DNA of 64,000 nucleotides from Methylotenera_A sp031422335 (GTDB lineage: Bacteria; Pseudomonadota; Gammaproteobacteria; Burkholderiales; Methylophilaceae): assembly GCA_031422335.1 (NCBI GenBank), contig JANOQW010000035.1:1-64000 (forward strand). Reading direction: 5' to 3'. The notes beneath the pieces are model-generated. The model did not search any database, was not told where the DNA came from, and saw only the letters and a list, made by a program, of their open reading frames with translations. Below are positions 24,902-33,049 of the stretch, one piece after another (position 1 is the stretch's first letter; each line of letters starts with the position of its first letter). The translations under genes were made by a program, and so were the position numbers.

Positions 24902-25960
24902 TTATGGCGCAGGGTTGGTGTAGCGCAAGTGAATAGCGTCGATTTCTTTTAAAATTTCGGGCGATAATTGAACTTGGTAAGCCGCAATGTTTTGTTGTAG
25001 CTGCGCCATGCTAGTGGCGCCAATAATGGTGCTACCTACACACCAGCGATGATACGCAAAACTTAAAGCTAAATCTGTAGGCGAAATCTCACAGGTTTGG
25101 GCAAGCTGGCTGTAAGCTTCACACGCAGCTATCACGTTTGGTTTAGTGTAGCGCTGGGCGTAACCTTTAAACATGGTCACACGACCCACCGCCTGCGGAT
25201 TGGTAATATATTTACCACTTAAATGACCAAATGCCAGTGGCGAATAGGCCAGTAAGCTGACATTTTCGCGATAACAAATTTCACTTATGCCAAAATCAAT
25301 ATTCCGATTCAACAGATTGTAAGCATTTTGCAGCGTGGCAATGGTTGGCAAATTAAATTGTTTGGCGATTCGCAGAAACTCCATCACACCCCACGGTTGC
25401 TCGTTGCTCAAACCAATGGCGCGGATTTTTCCTTCTTTTATTAACTCCGCCAGCGTTTCAAGCTGATTGTGTATGGTTACCCATTGTTTTTGCTGGCCGT
25501 CCGCATCCAGTTCAATTGTAGGGTCAAACTGGTATTGGCCAAATAGCGGCACGTTGCGCTCTGGCCAATGAATTTGGTATAAATCAATATAATCGGTTTG
25601 CAAGCGCGTCAATGAGTCATGCACAGCATTTCTAATGGTCGCGCGGTCAAGCGAAAATTCGTTATTGCGTATCCAGCCTAAACCCCTTCTTGGCCCAGAT
25701 ATTTTGCTACCGATAATGAGCTTATCGCGCGCTTGGTTTTTAAGCCAATGGCCAATGATAGTTTCGGTTCGGGTATAAGTTTCGGCCTTGGGTGGCACTG
25801 GGTACATTTCGGCAGTATCAATAAAATTGATGCCTTGCGACACTGCGTAATCCAACTGCTGATGTGCTTCAACTTGATTGTTTTGGTCACCAAACGTCAT
25901 GGTGCCTAGGCAAATTTTAGAGACTTTTAAGGTGGATTGGCCAAGCTGAACAAATTGCAT
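24902..25960 (-). CDS. aldo/keto reductase (Tas-like)
   Basis: A 352-aa NADP(H)-dependent (beta/alpha)8 oxidoreductase. The catalytic set is visible: Asp and Tyr in GINFIDTAEMYPVPP, Lys in IIGSKISGPRRGLGW, and His in YIDLYQIHWPERNVP. The AEMYPVPPKAETYTRTE segment is characteristic of the E. coli Tas branch. The substrate is unknown. It sits 40 bases upstream of pldA on the same strand, and the next gene upstream is 16 bases away, so the three may form one transcript. Confidence 0.92.
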   Translation of the reverse strand: MQFVQLGQSTLKVSKICLGTMTFGDQNNQVEAHQQLDYAVSQGINFIDTAEMYPVPPKAETYTRTETIIGHWLKNQARDKLIIGSKISGPRRGLGWIRNNEFSLDRATIRNAVHDSLTRLQTDYIDLYQIHWPERNVPLFGQYQFDPTIELDADGQQKQWVTIHNQLETLAELIKEGKIRAIGLSNEQPWGVMEFLRIAKQFNLPTIATLQNAYNLLNRNIDFGISEICYRENVSLLAYSPLAFGHLSGKYITNPQAVGRVTMFKGYAQRYTKPNVIAACEAYSQLAQTCEISPTDLALSFAYHRWCVGSTIIGATSMAQLQQNIAAYQVQLSPEILKEIDAIHLRYTNPAP

Positions 25961-25976
25961 CTTTATACTAGACCCA

Positions 25977-26558
25977 TCAATGCAATGTCTTTTTTACTTC
26001 GGCGCTTATCTCGCTTGCAGGCAACAGTTGCTCACTAGAACGCGCTATTAAACCCAAATCCCATTCAGCCTCTTTGGCTGAAAGCTGCAACATGTTACAC
26101 AACGCTAAAGTAAGCTCTTGGGTTAAATTCATGCGCACGGTAATGCCTTCTAAACATGGCATTTCTAGTGAAGATGGTTTATTTTTATACTGGATAATCA
26201 GCACAGCGATGGCAAGCATGGCGCCATCATTTACTATATCTGTGCGTGGCTGATACGCGGTTGCAAAATCCATTTTACCCATGGTTTCGGCCACTTGTAG
26301 TTCTTGCTTAAACTGGGCAACTGCTTGTTGTGGAAGCATATCTGATTGAATTGAAGTGGCCGTAGGCAAGTGCGTTTCACTGTTTAACATTTGCCAGAGC
26401 TGCTTGGTAATGCGATAAGTTAGCCATACCAATAATTCAGAATTGTCTGCTAAACCCACCTTGAGCAACAGCCTATCCTGCTGCACATTATAACCAAGGT
26501 TAATTTGTTGAATGGGCGCTTCGGCTTTGCCTTGTAAACCAACATTATCTATCGTCAT
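25977..26558 (-). CDS. conserved protein of unknown function
   Basis: A 193-aa soluble protein with no signal peptide or membrane segment and no motif that I can tie to a family. It alternates amphipathic strands (QINLGYNVQQDRLLLKVG, NSELLVWLTYRITKQLW) with helices (AVAQFKQELQVAETMGKMDF), and the second half repeats that pattern. Similar undescribed proteins seem to occur in betaproteobacteria. It is divergent from groES, with the groE control region in the 170-base gap between them. Confidence 0.7.
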   Translation of the reverse strand: MTIDNVGLQGKAEAPIQQINLGYNVQQDRLLLKVGLADNSELLVWLTYRITKQLWQMLNSETHLPTATSIQSDMLPQQAVAQFKQELQVAETMGKMDFATAYQPRTDIVNDGAMLAIAVLIIQYKNKPSSLEMPCLEGITVRMNLTQELTLALCNMLQLSAKEAEWDLGLIARSSEQLLPASEISAEVKKTLH

Positions 26559-26586
26559 ATTTTTTACAAATTTGTATTGTTTGCTA

Positions 26587-26614
26587 TTGAAAAATTTAAT
26601 TCAAACCCCAATTT
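26587..26614 (+). promoter_or_regulatory. sigma32-type heat-shock promoter of groES-groEL
   Basis: TTGAAA (26587-26592) and CCCCA followed by ATTTA (from 26606) are 13 bases apart. They match the sigma32 pattern CTTGAAA and CCCCATNT in both sequence and spacing. It lies immediately before the CIRCE element. Confidence 0.6.
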
Positions 26615-26639
26615 AGCAATCTAGGCATGGGAGTGCTAA
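26613..26639. promoter_or_regulatory. CIRCE operator (HrcA site) of groESL
   Basis: TTAGCAATC, a 9-base spacer and GAGTGCTAA match the CIRCE consensus (TTAGCACTC-N9-GAGTGCTAA) with one mismatch. It lies 90 bases before the groES start, just downstream of the sigma32-type promoter, where HrcA would block transcription. Confidence 0.88.
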
Positions 26640-26728
26640 AATAGCGCACTGCCTAAGCAGCTTTAATTTTGCTTTCAAACCAAGCTTTATTTTTATAATC
26701 ATAATAGTAACCCATTAGGAGATTCAGT

Positions 26729-27016
26729 ATGAAAATTCGTCCATTACACGATCGCGTGATTGTAAAACGCTCTGAAGAAGAACGTACAACCGCTTCCGGC
26801 ATTGTTATTCCAGATTCTGCCACAGAAAAACCAGACCAAGGCGTAGTAACAGCAGTGGGCAATGGCAAACGTGATGACAGCGGCAAAATCAATGCGCTAG
26901 ACGTTAAAGTTGGCGACAAAGTGTTATTCGGCAAATATGCAGGCCAAACCGTTAAGGTCGATGGCGAAGAGTTATTGGTGATGCGCGAAGAAGACATCAT
27001 GGCGATTGTTGAATAA
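26729..27016 (+). CDS. groES: co-chaperonin GroES
   Basis: The 10-kDa lid of the chaperonin, 95 aa and full length. Conserved blocks are MKIRPLHDRVIVKR, the mobile loop EERTTASGIVIPDSATEKP, and VLFGKYAGQTVKVDGEELL. A TAGGAGA site precedes the ATG. groEL follows after 33 bases, and both are placed behind the sigma32-type promoter and the CIRCE operator. Confidence 0.99.
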   Translation: MKIRPLHDRVIVKRSEEERTTASGIVIPDSATEKPDQGVVTAVGNGKRDDSGKINALDVKVGDKVLFGKYAGQTVKVDGEELLVMREEDIMAIVE

Positions 27017-27049
27017 TTAAAACTTAGAAAATTATCAGGAGAATTTAAC

Positions 27050-28672
27050 ATGGCAGCAAAAGACGTAAGATTCGGTGACGAAGTTCGCCAAAAAATGACC
27101 AACGGCGTAAACATTTTAGCTAACGCAGTTAAAGTAACATTAGGCCCAAAAGGTCGCAACGTCGTACTAGAGCGTTCATATGGCGCACCAACCATCACTA
27201 AAGATGGCGTTTCAGTAGCTAAAGAAATCGAATTAAAAGACAAGTTCGAAAACATGGGGGCACAGATGGTAAAAGAAGTGGCTTCAAAAACTTCTGACAT
27301 CGCAGGTGACGGTACAACAACAGCAACCGTGTTAGCGCAAGCGATTATTCGTGAAGGCATGAAATCTGTAGCCGCTGGCATGAACCCAATGGATTTAAAA
27401 CGCGGTATCGATAAAGCAGTTGTAGCTGCTGTTGCCAGCCTTAAAGCACAATCTAAAGACTGTACAACTAGCAAAGAAATCGCCCAAGTAGGCTCAATTT
27501 CAGCCAACTCTGATGAATCTATCGGCAAGATTATTGCTGATGCCATGGACAAAGTGGGTAAAGAAGGCGTGATTACGGTTGAAGATGGTTCTGGTTTAGA
27601 AAGCGAGCTAGATATTGTAGAAGGTATGCAATTTGACCGTGGTTACTTATCACCGTATTTCATCAACAATCAAGAGCGTCAAATTGCATTGTTAGATAAT
27701 CCTTTCGTATTATTGCACGATAAAAAAATCTCAAACATTCGTGATTTGTTACCAACTTTAGAGCAAGTAGCTAAATCAGGTCGTCCATTGTTAATCATTG
27801 CAGAAGATGTAGATGGCGAAGCATTAGCAACCTTGGTGGTGAACAACATTCGCGGCATATTAAAAACCACTGCAGTAAAAGCGCCTGGTTTTGGTGACCG
27901 TCGTAAAGCCATGTTAGAAGATATTGCCATGTTAACTGGCGGTACCGTGATTGCTGAAGAAGTAGGTTTAAAACTGGAGACGGTAACGCTCGAAATGCTA
28001 GGCCAAGCGAAACGCATTGAAGTAGGCAAAGAAAACACCATTATTATTGATGGTGCTGGTAAAGAAGCAGATATCAAATCACGCATTGCTCAAATTAAAT
28101 CGCAAATTGAAGAATCAACTTCGGATTACGATAAAGAAAAATTGCAAGAACGTGTGGCTAAATTAGCAGGCGGTGTTGCGGTAATTAAAGTGGGCGCGAC
28201 CACTGAAATTGAAATGAAAGAGAAAAAAGCCCGTGTAGAAGATGCGCTTCATGCTACTAGAGCAGCAGTTGAAGAAGGTATTGTTGCTGGTGGTGGTGTT
28301 GCATTAATTCGCGCACGTGATGCGATTGCTAAAGTAAAAGGTGACAACCTAGACCAAGAAGCAGGCATTAAAATTGTATTGCGCGCGGTTGAAGAGCCAT
28401 TACGCCAAATTGTGCAAAACGCTGGTGTTGAGCCTTCAGTGGTTGTGAACAATGTAGCCGCTGGTAAAGGCAACTATGGTTACAACGCTGCTAACGAGAC
28501 CTATGGTGACATGATTGAAATGGGTATTTTAGACCCAACTAAAGTCACGCGTAGCGCCTTGCAAAATGCAGCTTCAGTGGCTGGCTTAATGCTAACCACT
28601 GATTGTATGGTAGCCGAACTGCCTAAAGATGACGCACCAGCAATGGGTGGTGATATGGGCGGTATGATGTAG
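27050..28672 (+). CDS. groEL: chaperonin GroEL
   Basis: The 60-kDa ATP-dependent folding chamber, 540 aa. Standard blocks are MAAKDVRFGDEVRQKM, VTLGPKGRNVVLERSYG, the ATP-binding DGTTTATVLAQAI, and VEEGIVAGGGVALIRA. It ends in a Gly-Met-rich tail (GGDMGGMM). It is co-transcribed with groES and followed by a strong terminator 81 bases after its stop. Confidence 0.99.
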   Translation: MAAKDVRFGDEVRQKMTNGVNILANAVKVTLGPKGRNVVLERSYGAPTITKDGVSVAKEIELKDKFENMGAQMVKEVASKTSDIAGDGTTTATVLAQAIIREGMKSVAAGMNPMDLKRGIDKAVVAAVASLKAQSKDCTTSKEIAQVGSISANSDESIGKIIADAMDKVGKEGVITVEDGSGLESELDIVEGMQFDRGYLSPYFINNQERQIALLDNPFVLLHDKKISNIRDLLPTLEQVAKSGRPLLIIAEDVDGEALATLVVNNIRGILKTTAVKAPGFGDRRKAMLEDIAMLTGGTVIAEEVGLKLETVTLEMLGQAKRIEVGKENTIIIDGAGKEADIKSRIAQIKSQIEESTSDYDKEKLQERVAKLAGGVAVIKVGATTEIEMKEKKARVEDALHATRAAVEEGIVAGGGVALIRARDAIAKVKGDNLDQEAGIKIVLRAVEEPLRQIVQNAGVEPSVVVNNVAAGKGNYGYNAANETYGDMIEMGILDPTKVTRSALQNAASVAGLMLTTDCMVAELPKDDAPAMGGDMGGMM

Positions 28673-28753
28673 CCTTTGATTTTTGCATCAACTTATCTAT
28701 TTTGCGATGGGTTGATGCAATAACGAAATGCAAGCTTGCTACTCCGTAATATT

Positions 28754-28779
28754 AAAACCTCGCTTCGGCGAGGTTTTTT
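28754..28779 (+). terminator. intrinsic terminator of groESL
   Basis: AAAACCTCGC pairs with GCGAGGTTTT around a stable TTCG tetraloop and is followed by T residues. Confidence 0.95.
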
Positions 28780-28860
28780 ATTGCATGTTGCTATTTGACG
28801 TAAAGCAACCCGTCAATTAGGATGGCTATTTTATGTTTGGCATGACTCAAGGAGCTTTAA

Positions 28861-29109
28861 TTGACTAATGTGAAAATCACTCTAGTAGCACCCAATGAGT
28901 TACCAATCATTGGAGTTCGATTAGAAGATGGTTCTATCCATGATTTTGAGTATTTTTATGACAATGTGAATCTAGTACGCAGCTTTATTCTTAAAGATGG
29001 CGCGAAATCCAAAACACTAAACCAAAATGGTGACCACGTTCTAGTGGACTCCAATGGAAATGATTGGCCAGCCTCTGATATTGAATATAACTCAATCTTA
29101 AAAGGTTAA
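28861..29109 (+). CDS. small protein of unknown function, TTG start
   Basis: An 82-aa acidic protein with no recognised domain. The start codon TTG is supported by a perfect AAGGAG 6 bases upstream and the lack of any other in-frame start that keeps the conserved-looking N-terminus. The sequence is mostly strand-like (VKITLVAPNELPIIGVRLEDG, IHDFEYFYDNVNLVRSFIL). Together with the next gene, 2 bases downstream, it makes a compact two-gene unit of lower GC than the flanking groEL and ung genes, suggesting an acquired pair. Confidence 0.65.
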   Translation: MTNVKITLVAPNELPIIGVRLEDGSIHDFEYFYDNVNLVRSFILKDGAKSKTLNQNGDHVLVDSNGNDWPASDIEYNSILKG

Positions 29110-29111
29110 AC

Positions 29112-29726
29112 ATGGTTGCAGCGTTCAAAAAGAAAAATACACTTGAGCAAACTGGACTTGCGTTAGTCGATGGTGGCTTCACATACTCCAACAAAATTTA
29201 TAAGTTTGAAGATGTTATAGAAACTCGCATTATTCGAAGTGTCTTGGAACATAGGGTTGTTCTTGTTGGCTCTGAATATCACCACTCTGTTTCAATAATG
29301 ATTGGCGTTAAGTCTGGAGATCTATTGCAAGTAACAGAACAGCCAACTTGGTTGTCGGATAGCAATTTAAGTAGCGTAGAGCATGTTGAAAACATGTTCT
29401 CTATTATCGCGCAGAAGTCATGGGATAACAGGGTTCTTAAATACACCAAAAACATAGATGACCTTGGTTATTTTGAATACAATGGATGGCGCTTTTATAC
29501 CAAGCAATACAAAATTCAACATATTAAAAACAATAAATACTATGACTTGAGGTCAGTTGATTTGCTGAAAAGCTATGGCTACATTGAAGTTAAAGAAAAA
29601 AATGAAGGCCTTAGATCTAAGCTTATCAATAGCTTGGTAGGTGGTAAGGTCGGAATTGGAACCCTCATTGATACCGATGTCTTTTTTGCCTTACTAAAAC
29701 ATTTTTTTGAGTTTAGTTGGTCTTGA
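29112..29726 (+). CDS. protein of unknown function, partner of the 82-aa gene
   Basis: A 204-aa protein. The N-terminal half has alternating strands resembling a PH-like or GRAM-like barrel (TGLALVDGGFTYSNKIYKFE, DVIETRIIRSVLEHRVVLVG, HHSVSIMIGVKSGDLLQVTE), ending with a helix around SVEHVENMFSIIAQKSWDN. The second half repeats a similar strand pattern (YFEYNGWRFYTKQYKIQHI). The PH-like reading is an inference from pattern only. It is AT-rich, starts 2 bases after the preceding gene and ends in a hairpin that overlaps its stop codon. Confidence 0.65.
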   Translation: MVAAFKKKNTLEQTGLALVDGGFTYSNKIYKFEDVIETRIIRSVLEHRVVLVGSEYHHSVSIMIGVKSGDLLQVTEQPTWLSDSNLSSVEHVENMFSIIAQKSWDNRVLKYTKNIDDLGYFEYNGWRFYTKQYKIQHIKNNKYYDLRSVDLLKSYGYIEVKEKNEGLRSKLINSLVGGKVGIGTLIDTDVFFALLKHFFEFSWS

Positions 29727-29745
29727 TTTTGCAATCAAGAACCAA
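29717..29745 (+). terminator. stem-loop overlapping the stop codon of the two-gene unit
   Basis: TTGGTCTTGATT pairs with AATCAAG-A-ACCAA (12 bp, one bulged A) around TTGC. No T run follows, so it is either a weak terminator or an mRNA 3'-end stabiliser. Confidence 0.5.
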
Positions 29746-29819
29746 TCCGCCCAACCTATCCATCAAGTGGGACAGGCTAAAGCGCGCGCCTTTAATTCAA
29801 AGTTAAACCATTTAGCCTT

Positions 29820-30518
29820 ATGTCTCAAGAAAAACCTGGTCAACTTCATCCCTCATGGCTAGCAGTCATCGGCGATGAACTAGAAAAGCCTTATATGCAG
29901 GCTTTGCGTGACTTTTTGAAGCAAGAAAAAGCGGCTGGTAAGGTGATTTTTCCGCCTAGTCCATTGATTTTTAATGCGTTTAATCACACGCCTTTTGATA
30001 AAGTCAGGGTAGTGATTATTGGGCAAGACCCTTATCACGGCCAAGATGTTAATGGTCAACCTCAAGCGCATGGCTTGAGCTTTTCGGTGCCAAAAGGCAT
30101 CGCCCCACCGCCATCATTAATGAATATTTTCAAAGAAATTTCGTCTGATTTAAATATCAAGATGAGTAGAAATGGTGATTTAACGCTTTGGGCAGACCAA
30201 GGTGTGTTGCTGTTGAACGCCACATTGACAGTAGAGCAAGCCAAAGCGGGTGCGCATCAAGGCAAAGGCTGGGAGGCATTTACCGATGCCGCCATCGCCG
30301 CATTAAATGCACATCGCGAAGGTTTGGTGTTTGTATTGTGGGGTAGTTATGCGCAGAAAAAAGGCGCGTTTATTGACGAGAAAAAGCATTTAGTTTTAAA
30401 ATCGGTACACCCATCGCCACTATCAGCGCATCGTGGCTTTTTTGGCAATCATCAATTTTCTAGCATTAATCAATATTTAACACAGCAAGGCCAAACGCCA
30501 ATTAATTGGCAATTGTAG
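29820..30518 (+). CDS. ung: uracil-DNA glycosylase, family 1
   Basis: Removes uracil from DNA. At 232 aa it has all family 1 motifs: the catalytic Asp in VVIIGQDPYHGQDVN, LLLNATLTVEQAKAG, and the His in LKSVHPSPLSAHRGFFGNHQF. The intact family 1 enzyme contrasts with the gutted family 4/5 homologue at 9699-10286. The 252 bases between it and uvrD contain a probable small RNA on the opposite strand. Confidence 0.98.
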   Translation: MSQEKPGQLHPSWLAVIGDELEKPYMQALRDFLKQEKAAGKVIFPPSPLIFNAFNHTPFDKVRVVIIGQDPYHGQDVNGQPQAHGLSFSVPKGIAPPPSLMNIFKEISSDLNIKMSRNGDLTLWADQGVLLLNATLTVEQAKAGAHQGKGWEAFTDAAIAALNAHREGLVFVLWGSYAQKKGAFIDEKKHLVLKSVHPSPLSAHRGFFGNHQFSSINQYLTQQGQTPINWQL

Positions 30519-30534
30519 CGCAACTATTTATTGA

Positions 30535-30620
30535 TAAAAAAAGCCCCGATTAAGGGGATTAAATCGGGGCGAAATGCCTCATCGTCTAAGGCTTCCGCTC
30601 AGGGAGGAAAGAAGCGGAAA
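30535..30620 (-). ncRNA. candidate small RNA with an anti-Shine-Dalgarno loop
   Basis: On the minus strand three hairpins follow each other. The first is an 8-bp stem TTTCCGCT/AGCGGAAG (30613-30620 with 30592-30599) with a 13-nt pyrimidine loop containing TTTCCTCCC, the complement of a Shine-Dalgarno sequence. The second is a small GCCT/AGGC hairpin. The third is a terminator, GCCCCGATT/AATCGGGGC (30543-30570), followed by seven T. A possible promoter is TTTGCA (30651-30646), a 17-base spacer and TAACTA (30628-30623), though it would start transcription slightly inside the first stem. From memory it resembles an Rfam family called betaproteobacterial toxic small RNA; this could not be checked. 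Confidence 0.75.
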
Positions 30621-30770
30621 GATAGTTAACATACATTAACTACCATGCAAATTCAGACTTATGGTTAATGGGTAAGTTCAAGCGATTTTCGGCATTTTTG
30701 TAACATTTTGTATCTTGACCTTTTGTGGCTGTTTGCGTCAATTGTGCGCTGTCCATGCGATAATATCGGC

Positions 30771-32954
30771 ATGCAAAACGAATCATCCATCCTCACTGGC
30801 CTCAATAATAAACAGTTCGAAGCTGTCACTTTGCCGCACCAATCTGCGCTGATTTTAGCTGGTGCGGGCAGTGGTAAAACGCGCGTACTCACCACTAGAA
30901 TTGCTTGGTTGATTCAGACAGAGCAGATTTCGCCGCTTGGTTTAATGGCAGTGACCTTTACCAACAAAGCCGCCAAAGAAATGCTAACGCGGCTTACAAG
31001 TATGTTACCAATCAACACACGCGGCATGTGGGTAGGCACGTTCCACGGGCTTTGTAACCGTTTATTGCGCGCGCACCATCGTGAGGCTGGCCTGCCCAGC
31101 ACCTTCCAAATTTTAGATACCGCAGACCAATTATCCAGCATTAAACGCTTGATGAAATTGATGAATGTGGATGATGAAAAATACGCGCCCAAGCAGGTGC
31201 AAGGCTATATTAATAGCTGTAAAGAGGAAGGCTTGCGCGCCGATAAAGTGGAGGCTTACGATGCGCACAGCCAAAAATTGCGTGAAATTTACGAGGAATA
31301 TGACAAGCAATGCAACCGCGAAGGTGTGGCCGATTTTGCCGAGCTATTGCTACGTTGCTACGAATTGCTGCAGCGTGATATACGGATTCGTGAACACTAC
31401 CAAAGCCGATTTAGGTACATTTTAGTTGACGAGTTTCAAGACACCAATCGTTTGCAATATTTATGGTTAAAACTGCTAGCCGGCCAAGAAAATTGTTTGT
31501 TTGCTGTGGGTGATGATGACCAATCCATCTACGGTTTTCGCGGCGCGCGTGTTGGCAATATGCGCGATTTTGAAAAAGATTTTAACGTACAAAATATTGT
31601 GAAGTTAGAAGAAAATTATCGCAGCCATAGTAATATTTTAGATGCCGCCAATGCCATTATTTCGCACAATAGCAATCGGCTAGGTAAAAATTTATGGACG
31701 TCAGCAGGCGCAGGCGAGCCTGTTCGTATTTACGAAGCCTACAACGACAATGACGAAGCACAATTTATTGTCGATGAAGTAAAAATGCTGCAATCAGAGG
31801 GCACCCCACTAGCAGATATGGCGCTGTTATATCGTAGCAATGCGCAATCACGCGTGCTTGAACACGCGCTATTTTCGGCGAATTTACCATACCGCGTGTA
31901 TGGCGGCTTACGCTTTTTTGAACGCGCCGAGATTAAGCATGCATTGGCTTATATGCGCCTCATCGCCAATGCCAACGATGATACTGCGCTGTTGCGCGTG
32001 ATTAACTTCCCTACTCGCGGTATTGGCGCGCGCAGCCTTGAGCAGCTGCAAGAAGGCGCACGCCAAAATGATTGCAGCTTATGGCAAGCTGCCATAAACA
32101 AGGTAGGCAATGGCAGTGCTGGCGGCAAAGGCATTGACGGGTTTGTGCATTTAATTCGCGAGATGACAGACCAAGCCTATGGCATCACGCTGGCTGAAGT
32201 AGCTGAGCTAGCGACTACATTATCTGGCTTAAAAGCGCATTACCAGAACGAGCGCGAAGGTGAAGACCGCATTGAAAACTTAGAGGAATTGGTGACTGCC
32301 GCGGTGGCTTTTACCAACCAAGCTTTTGGCAACCATAACAATGTGGATGGCGATAGCGAACAAGACTTAATGACACAGTTTTTGACACATGCAAGTTTAG
32401 AAGCTGGCGACCATCAAGCAACAATAGGTTACGACGCGCTGCAATTAATGACGGTGCATGCGTCTAAAGGCTTGGAGTTTAAAGCGGTGTTTATTAGTGG
32501 GTTAGAGGAAGGCTTATGCCCGCATGAGCAAAGCTTCTCGGAAACTGGTGGGCTAGAAGAAGAGCGGCGCTTGATGTATGTAGCTGTCACCCGCGCGCGA
32601 CAACGCCTATACCTGAGCCACGCGCAAAGCCGTATGTTGCACGGGCAAGTGCGTTATGGCATTCCGTCGCGCTTTTTAGATGAAATACCTGAAGGCTTAT
32701 TAAAACGCTTAAACAGCAAGCCGATGGCAAAACCTTATACTGCCAGCAACAACTATCAAGCTAGCGCAGCGCCAGCTTCTCAGACTAATCATTACCCGTT
32801 TAAAATTGGCCAAAGCGTGCGTCATGCCAAATTTGGCGAGGGTGTGGTGGTGACTTACGAAGGCAACGCTGCCAACTTGGTGATTAAAATTAATTTTGGC
32901 AGCAATGGCTTGAAAATGTTGGCGATGGAATATGCCAAACTAGAAAAATTATAA
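30771..32954 (+). CDS. uvrD: DNA helicase II, UvrD/Rep family
   Basis: A superfamily 1A 3'-5' helicase used in nucleotide-excision and mismatch repair. The start at 30771 (MQNESSILTGLN) is preferred; the longer frame extends into the putative small-RNA promoter region. Walker A is LILAGAGSGKTRVLTTRI, motif II is LVDEFQDTNRLQ, motif III is AVGDDDQSIYGFRGA, and motif VI lies in LMYVAVTRARQRLYL. The C-terminal tudor-like domain (VRHAKFGEGVVVTYEG) is the RNA-polymerase-contacting module of UvrD and PcrA. It is 727 aa and full length. Confidence 0.95.
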   Translation: MQNESSILTGLNNKQFEAVTLPHQSALILAGAGSGKTRVLTTRIAWLIQTEQISPLGLMAVTFTNKAAKEMLTRLTSMLPINTRGMWVGTFHGLCNRLLRAHHREAGLPSTFQILDTADQLSSIKRLMKLMNVDDEKYAPKQVQGYINSCKEEGLRADKVEAYDAHSQKLREIYEEYDKQCNREGVADFAELLLRCYELLQRDIRIREHYQSRFRYILVDEFQDTNRLQYLWLKLLAGQENCLFAVGDDDQSIYGFRGARVGNMRDFEKDFNVQNIVKLEENYRSHSNILDAANAIISHNSNRLGKNLWTSAGAGEPVRIYEAYNDNDEAQFIVDEVKMLQSEGTPLADMALLYRSNAQSRVLEHALFSANLPYRVYGGLRFFERAEIKHALAYMRLIANANDDTALLRVINFPTRGIGARSLEQLQEGARQNDCSLWQAAINKVGNGSAGGKGIDGFVHLIREMTDQAYGITLAEVAELATTLSGLKAHYQNEREGEDRIENLEELVTAAVAFTNQAFGNHNNVDGDSEQDLMTQFLTHASLEAGDHQATIGYDALQLMTVHASKGLEFKAVFISGLEEGLCPHEQSFSETGGLEEERRLMYVAVTRARQRLYLSHAQSRMLHGQVRYGIPSRFLDEIPEGLLKRLNSKPMAKPYTASNNYQASAAPASQTNHYPFKIGQSVRHAKFGEGVVVTYEGNAANLVIKINFGSNGLKMLAMEYAKLEKL

Positions 32955-32981
32955 GCTAAATTAAATAAAACTTATTAAAAT

Positions 32982-33022
32982 GCATGCTCTAGGAGCCGCA
33001 TGGATATTGCCTCGCAGAGCAT
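32982..33022 (-). repeat. SIHA palindrome between uvrD and a convergent gene
   Basis: ATGCTCTAGGAGCC, GCATGGATATT and GCCTCGCAGAGCAT are in reverse orientation. The outer 7 bp of the stem (ATGCTCT/AGAGCAT) are intact and followed by TTTATTTT. No other terminator lies at this tail-to-tail junction. Confidence 0.88.
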
Positions 33023-33049
33023 TTATTTTAGCAATTAAGCTCCTAATAC

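Noticed and set aside
30601..30610. Perfect plus-strand Shine-Dalgarno AGGGAGGAAA between ung and uvrD
   Set aside because: No start codon or open frame follows at usable distance. It is better explained as the complement of the minus-strand anti-SD loop.
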